Of a DNA stretch of 9,566 nt, positions 5,906 through 9,566 are shown piece by piece. The translations under genes were made by a program, and so were the position numbers. The stretch comes from Pseudomonadota bacterium (lineage in GTDB: Bacteria > Pseudomonadota > Gammaproteobacteria > SZUA-229). Positions within the stretch are counted from its first letter, which is position 1; every line of letters begins with the position of its first letter. A model generated the notes under the pieces. That model did no database searches, had not been told where the DNA came from, and saw only the letters and a list, made by a program, of their open reading frames with translations. The stretch covers positions 1 through 9,566 of the forward strand of contig DAOVJH010000029.1 of assembly GCA_030673345.1 (NCBI GenBank), written 5' to 3'.

Positions 5906-5923
5906 GGCTAACATCGGGCCGTG

Positions 5924-7414
5924 TTACAGCTGAGTAGCCTCTTTATTGTTTTTCTGTTTTGCCGCATCGTTTCGTCGGTTATTCAGGTGCTTGAAGTATG
6001 CATCATCGATATCCTGCGTAACGTACACACCATCAAAACATGAACAGTCAAATTTGCTTATCGCCTCATTACCTTTTCGAACGGCTTTTATCAGGTCATC
6101 GAGATCCTGATAGACCAGCCAGTCAGCGCCGATGATCTCCTGGATCTCCTCGACCGTTCTGTCATGCGCGACGAACTCTTCATGTGACGCCATGTCGATG
6201 CCATAGACGTTCGGATGTCTCACCGGTGGCGCGGCGGATGCCATGTACACTTTTTTAGCACCGGCCTCACGAGCCATCTGCACGATCTGCTTGGATGTGG
6301 TACCGCGTACGATCGAATCATCGACCAGCAGAACTGTCTTACCGGCAAACTCCAGCTCTATCGGATTCAGTTTCTGGCGAACAGATTTTTTACGTTCTTT
6401 CTGCCCGGGCATGATAAAGGTGCGCCCGATGTAGCGGTTTTTAATAAAACCTTCGCGGTACTTGACGTTGAGATGGTATGCCACCTCAAGGGCTGTGCTG
6501 CGGCTGGTATCAGGAATCGGGATTACCACATCGATATCGTGATCAGGCATCTCACGCAAAATTTTCTGCACCAGCGTCTGCCCCATACGAAGACGTGATT
6601 TATAGACGGATACACCGTCGATGATAGAATCGGGACGCGCAAAATAAACATACTCAAAGATGCAAGGTGACAGCTGCGGATCCTGCGCACATTGTTTATT
6701 AAAGAGCTCACCATCTTCACTGACGAAGATCGCTTCGCCCGGCTCGACATCACGTATCAGATCGAACCCCTGCGCCTGCAGTGCGACACTCTCGGAGGCG
6801 ATCATGTAATCAGGGCCCTGTTCAGTCTCACGGACACCGAAGCACAACGGACGGATACCATGTGGATCTCGTATAGCTAATACACCCTTGCCAACCACCA
6901 TAGCGACCACGGCATAGCCGCCACGGCAACGCCGATGAATCTCTTCAACAGCGGTAAATAAATCTTCGTAATCAAAGTCAGGTTTCGCTTTTAACTGCAG
7001 CTCGTGGGCAAAGATATTTAGCAGTACTTCGGTATCAGAATCTGTATTCAAGTGTCTTAGATCTGTCTGAAACAACTCTTCTTTCAAATGCTCGGCATTG
7101 GTGAGGTTGCCATTATGTGCCAGCGCAATGCCGTAAGGTGAGTTTACATACAGTGGCTGTGCCTCAGCTGATGAAGAGGTACCAGCGGTCGGATAACGCG
7201 CATGAGCGATGCCCATCTTTCCCGGCAGGCGCTGCATATGCTTCTTGTAGAAAACATCACGCACCAGGCCATTGCCCTTCTTCATATAGAAACGGCCGTT
7301 TTCACAGGTTGTTATGCCCGCCGCATCCTGACCACGGTGCTGCAGAACAGACAGTGATTCATATAGGTCAAGATTGACTGCGCTGTGCGCGACGATACCG
7401 GTAATACCACACAT
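5924..7414 (-). CDS. purF: Amidophosphoribosyltransferase
   Basis: PurF carries out the first committed step of purine synthesis: PRPP and glutamine give phosphoribosylamine, glutamate and pyrophosphate. The N-terminus is MCGITGIV, so after methionine removal Cys2 is the glutaminase nucleophile (class II amidotransferase). Other glutaminase motifs are [11 protein letters not shown] (24-34), HARYPTAG (71-78), HNGNLTN (100-106) and NTDSDTE (123-129). The phosphoribosyltransferase domain shows VIPIPDTSR (297-305) and the PRPP loop [14 protein letters not shown] (361-374). The 496-residue length agrees with the E. coli-like form; there is no propeptide, and the cluster-ligand context of the Bacillus type is not obvious. 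It lies 25 bp after cvpA and is almost certainly co-transcribed with it. Confidence 0.97.
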   Translation of the reverse strand: MCGITGIVAHSAVNLDLYESLSVLQHRGQDAAGITTCENGRFYMKKGNGLVRDVFYKKHMQRLPGKMGIAHARYPTAGTSSSAEAQPLYVNSPYGIALAHNGNLTNAEHLKEELFQTDLRHLNTDSDTEVLLNIFAHELQLKAKPDFDYEDLFTAVEEIHRRCRGGYAVVAMVVGKGVLAIRDPHGIRPLCFGVRETEQGPDYMIASESVALQAQGFDLIRDVEPGEAIFVSEDGELFNKQCAQDPQLSPCIFEYVYFARPDSIIDGVSVYKSRLRMGQTLVQKILREMPDHDIDVVIPIPDTSRSTALEVAYHLNVKYREGFIKNRYIGRTFIMPGQKERKKSVRQKLNPIELEFAGKTVLLVDDSIVRGTTSKQIVQMAREAGAKKVYMASAAPPVRHPNVYGIDMASHEEFVAHDRTVEEIQEIIGADWLVYQDLDDLIKAVRKGNEAISKFDCSCFDGVYVTQDIDDAYFKHLNNRRNDAAKQKNNKEATQL

Positions 7415-7439
7415 ATGAAATATCCGCTTAATTCACAGG

Positions 7440-7922
7440 TTAATAAGAAAGTTTAAGGTCTTGCGGGATATATTCCTGAATGACCATGGCTGCGCTCTCA
7501 AACCATTGCAGCAAGGTCGATGACTGCCACCATTCGGCATCAGGAAGTGGCGTCATGCCTCCGATAACAACAAAGACGATGATGATCAAACCACCGCGTA
7601 AGATACCAAATGCGATACCGAAGACACGGTCTGCACCTGAAAGCCCTGTTTTTTTCACGACCTGATTGACCAGTGTATTTACGATTGCACCGACCACTAA
7701 AGTCAGTACGAACAACACACCGAAACCGATAGCCTGGCGTACTGCTTCAGACTCGATACTGTTAGGCAGGGCTACTGCCAGCCTGGGTGCAAATGTTGCT
7801 GCTAGCCAGATAGCGATGATCCATGTCGCCAGCGAAATGGCTTCTTTAACAAAACCACGGATCAGGCTGAATAGAGCAGAGAGGAAGATTACAAATATTA
7901 CGACTACGTCTACAACTGTCAT
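7440..7922 (-). CDS. cvpA: CvpA family inner-membrane protein
   Basis: The 160-residue protein has the CvpA pattern: four membrane segments (about 5-22, 30-47, 64-86, 101-123), the short basic turn SLIRGFVKEAISL (19-31), the motif LSGADRVFGIAFGILRG (94-110) and a polar C-terminal tail. The family was named for a role in colicin V production in E. coli, and in other bacteria it is linked to envelope stress and biofilm phenotypes. Its biochemical role is unsettled. I chose ATG at 7922; the GTG three codons earlier (7931) is possible but has no better ribosome site. The gene directly precedes purF, as in many gammaproteobacteria, and lies just after a strong -10 box. Confidence 0.93.
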   Translation of the reverse strand: MTVVDVVVIFVIFLSALFSLIRGFVKEAISLATWIIAIWLAATFAPRLAVALPNSIESEAVRQAIGFGVLFVLTLVVGAIVNTLVNQVVKKTGLSGADRVFGIAFGILRGGLIIIVFVVIGGMTPLPDAEWWQSSTLLQWFESAAMVIQEYIPQDLKLSY

Positions 7923-7951
7923 GAAGGTCACATGTGTTTTTCTAAATGGGT

Positions 7952-7980
7952 ATTATACGCTTTTGCCGGCATTGTGAAAA
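7952..7980 (-). promoter_or_regulatory. Candidate sigma70 promoter of the cvpA-purF operon
   Basis: Read on the minus strand, a perfect TATAAT (7952-7957) lies 17 bp after TTTTCA (7975-7980), which matches the -35 consensus at four of six positions. Transcription would start near 7945, about 23 bases before the cvpA ATG. It lies in the 109-bp gap after the SPOR gene, so cvpA-purF can be expressed apart from folC. I found no PurR-like box (ACGCAAACGTTTGCGT) in this gap. Confidence 0.55.
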
Positions 7981-8031
7981 CTTGGCTTAAAAAAGTATGA
8001 TTATTTATATTATCCAGTGCGTTTCTCGGAT

Positions 8032-8523
8032 CTATGGGTGATTGACTATGTAGCTATCAATCTTCTGTGCTTTTTTAACATTCTTTTTCACTTTTTCCAG
8101 GACGCTGCGTTCAACCTCGGGACCGATTCTGACTTTATAGCTGGTTTTTCCTTTGGCTACCGATTTATGAACAAATGCGGTATAACCGGCCTTCCTCATC
8201 TTGTCGCGCATTTTTTCCGCGTTCTCATTACTGGCAAATGTGCCGACCTGCAATGCAAAGGTTTTGATCGGCTTTTTATGTGCTTGCCTGGGGTCAGCTT
8301 TTTGAGCCTCAGCCTGCTCTTTCTTATTATCCTGTAAAGGTGTTGGAATCGGTGTTACTTTCTTTTGAATTAACGGTGAAAATTCAGGCTTTTCCTTGAT
8401 CTCGATATCCTGCACCTTACGAGATTTATAACCAGAGCCATCGAGCAGCGCGGGAATAAAGATCACACCAAGCGTAACCAGAACGATGGCACCGACGACA
8501 CGTTGTTGTAAAGGAGCTTCCAT
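8032..8523 (-). CDS. SPOR-domain cell-division protein (DedD-like)
   Basis: This 163-residue protein has a short cytoplasmic start (MEAPLQQRV), one membrane helix (about 9-27, VVGAIVLVTLGVIFIPALL), a basic, proline- and lysine-rich periplasmic linker (about 30-86) and a C-terminal SPOR domain (about 88-160: FALQVGTFASNENAEKM ... YKVRIGP). SPOR domains bind denuded glycan strands of septal peptidoglycan and bring proteins to the division site. The plan LxQRxVGAxVLxxLxVIFxP is that of DedD, whose gene lies between folC and cvpA in E. coli, and the same position is seen here. It is shorter than E. coli DedD (about 220 residues), mainly in the linker. The gene starts 24 bp after the folC stop, so the two are probably co-transcribed. 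Confidence 0.88.
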   Translation of the reverse strand: MEAPLQQRVVGAIVLVTLGVIFIPALLDGSGYKSRKVQDIEIKEKPEFSPLIQKKVTPIPTPLQDNKKEQAEAQKADPRQAHKKPIKTFALQVGTFASNENAEKMRDKMRKAGYTAFVHKSVAKGKTSYKVRIGPEVERSVLEKVKKNVKKAQKIDSYIVNHP

Positions 8524-8547
8524 TAACTCATCAATCCTGTCATGGTT

Positions 8548-9566
8548 CTATCGATCATGTTCTTTATCATTCAGTGCAGAAAAATAATTCATTGCTTCGG
8601 TCACCGTATAAAACGATCCAAAAATTATAATACGGTCATCATCGGCAGCTTCAGACAGCACACTGTCACAGGCTTTCTCTACAGCCTCTGTCAGCAGCAC
8701 CGTTTCAGACAGCATTGTACACTGATTCAGCGCTAATTCGTGTCGATTTTCATCCGTTATAACGGCCTTTTCCAGTACAAAAAAATCATCTGGTAAACGC
8801 TTAAATAATGCCTCTGCTGACATAGCCCGCGGTATGTTATGCAGACCGGAAAAACACCAGTTATCGATATCGCCAGCAACTTTCTCCAGTACACCAACGA
8901 CATCTTTATCCGCCAGCATGGCGACGATCGCCCAGGTTTTTCCTTCATCTAGCGCCGTTAACTTTAGCTGAGACGACAGGGCTATTGCCGCCTGCGGGTT
9001 ATGTGCAACATCAACGAACACCTGTGGCTGGCTTTTCAGTTTCTGAAAACGGCCACTCAGATTAATCCGGCCCAATGCCGAACGTGCGGCATTCATAATA
9101 TCAATATCTGAAGCCAACAGGCCTTTTGATCGTAAGGCCTGCAGGGCGACAATGGCTGTCGCTGCATTGTTCTTTTGAAATTCACCGGTTAGATTCGGCG
9201 CTGGCAGACCGGTCATATCACCATAGCGGCTATTAAGTATCCAGTTATCACTCGCTGCACCGCCTTCACTCAAGACGGAAAAATCACGCCCGGTCAGCAA
9301 CAGCTCACAGTATTTTTTCTCGGCTTCAGCTAAAACACTTTCTGGCGGCTGGACCTCGCCACAGACCACCGGCTTACCGGCACGAAAGATACCCGCTTTT
9401 TCAAAACCGATTAATTCCCTGTTATCCCCCAGCCAGTCGACATGGTCTATGGCGATAGATGTCAATACGCTGACGTCTGCATCCATGATATTGACTGCAT
9501 CCAGCCGGCCACCCAGGCCTACTTCCAGGATGATGAGCTCAGGCTGCGCCCTGAAAAACAGGTCTA
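8548..9566 (-). CDS. folC: Bifunctional folylpolyglutamate/dihydrofolate synthase, N-terminus beyond the window
   Basis: FolC adds glutamate to dihydropteroate (making dihydrofolate) and then to reduced folates, using ATP. The frame is open to the right edge: before M-D-A-D there are 26 further residues, DLFFRAQPELIILEVGLGG then RLDAVNI, containing the FolC/Mur-ligase motif LEVGLGGRLDAVN. About 338 of the expected 420-430 residues are present, and the missing part should include the P-loop GTNGKGS. Downstream motifs are DHVDWLGDNRELIGFEKAGI with the conserved His and Glu-Lys, NNAATA, LSGRFQ, and FVDVAHNPQAA at the start of the C-terminal domain. An internal ATG at 9486 is not the true start. 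The gene heads the folC-SPOR-cvpA-purF order on the minus strand. Confidence 0.95.
   Translation of the reverse strand, partial: DLFFRAQPELIILEVGLGGRLDAVNIMDADVSVLTSIAIDHVDWLGDNRELIGFEKAGIFRAGKPVVCGEVQPPESVLAEAEKKYCELLLTGRDFSVLSEGGAASDNWILNSRYGDMTGLPAPNLTGEFQKNNAATAIVALQALRSKGLLASDIDIMNAARSALGRINLSGRFQKLKSQPQVFVDVAHNPQAAIALSSQLKLTALDEGKTWAIVAMLADKDVVGVLEKVAGDIDNWCFSGLHNIPRAMSAEALFKRLPDDFFVLEKAVITDENRHELALNQCTMLSETVLLTEAVEKACDSVLSEAADDDRIIIFGSFYTVTEAMNYFSALNDKEHDR

Noticed and set aside
6215..6598. 127-codon plus-strand open frame inside purF
   Set aside because: Antisense to the conserved phosphoribosyltransferase domain; nothing in it looks like a protein family.
7923..8031. PurR operator or purine riboswitch upstream of cvpA-purF
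   Set aside because: No ACGCAAACGTTTGCGT-like palindrome, and the short leader expected from the -10 box leaves no room for a riboswitch.
8017..8337. 106-codon plus-strand frame rich in hydrophobic residues
   Set aside because: Antisense to the lysine-rich SPOR protein; lysine codons AAA/AAG read as Phe/Leu on the other strand, which creates a false membrane-like protein.

Overview
The window looks like chromosomal DNA of a free-living or symbiotic gammaproteobacterium with moderate GC content. The main clue is the right-hand minus-strand block folC - SPOR/DedD-like gene - cvpA - purF. This gene order is familiar from gammaproteobacteria; in pseudomonads metZ follows purF directly. The pair of small DUF2892 (YgaP-type) membrane proteins next to a Crp/Fnr regulator, and a sulfide-using MetZ, would fit a sulfur-oxidising or anaerobic lifestyle. 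That last point is inference, and I cannot name the genus.

Left part (1-1154, plus strand): the C-terminal part of a Crp/Fnr-family regulator runs in from the left edge. It is followed by a REP-like palindromic repeat and then two tandem but separately spaced DUF2892 genes. A perfect 13-bp palindrome sits about 40 bp before the predicted transcription start of the first DUF2892 gene, where a class II Crp/Fnr activator would bind.

Middle part (1165-5050, minus strand, read right to left): a short signal-less L,D-transpeptidase, metZ (O-succinylhomoserine sulfhydrylase), a 92-bp element bounded by perfect 17-bp inverted repeats, a glycerate 2-kinase of the MOFRL type, and a secreted DUF1223 thioredoxin-like protein. 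A plus-strand gene for an uncharacterised multi-pass membrane protein (5217-5876) lies between the transpeptidase and purF, so the usual purF-metZ adjacency is broken.

Right part (5924-9566, minus strand): purF and cvpA with a good sigma70-like promoter just upstream of cvpA, then a SPOR-domain protein and folC, whose N-terminus lies beyond the right edge. FolC makes polyglutamylated folates, which carry one-carbon units for purine synthesis, and PurF catalyses the first committed step of that pathway. MetZ makes homocysteine, which becomes methionine in a folate-dependent step. The region therefore joins purine, folate and methionine metabolism with cell-envelope genes (SPOR, CvpA, L,D-transpeptidase).

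No tRNA, rRNA, CRISPR array, insertion sequence or phage gene was seen, and no stretch longer than about 170 bases lacks a gene. Most of the window is ordinary core genome. The parts that deserve a second look are the 17-bp inverted-repeat element at 3249-3340 and the regulator/palindrome/DUF2892 module at the left end.
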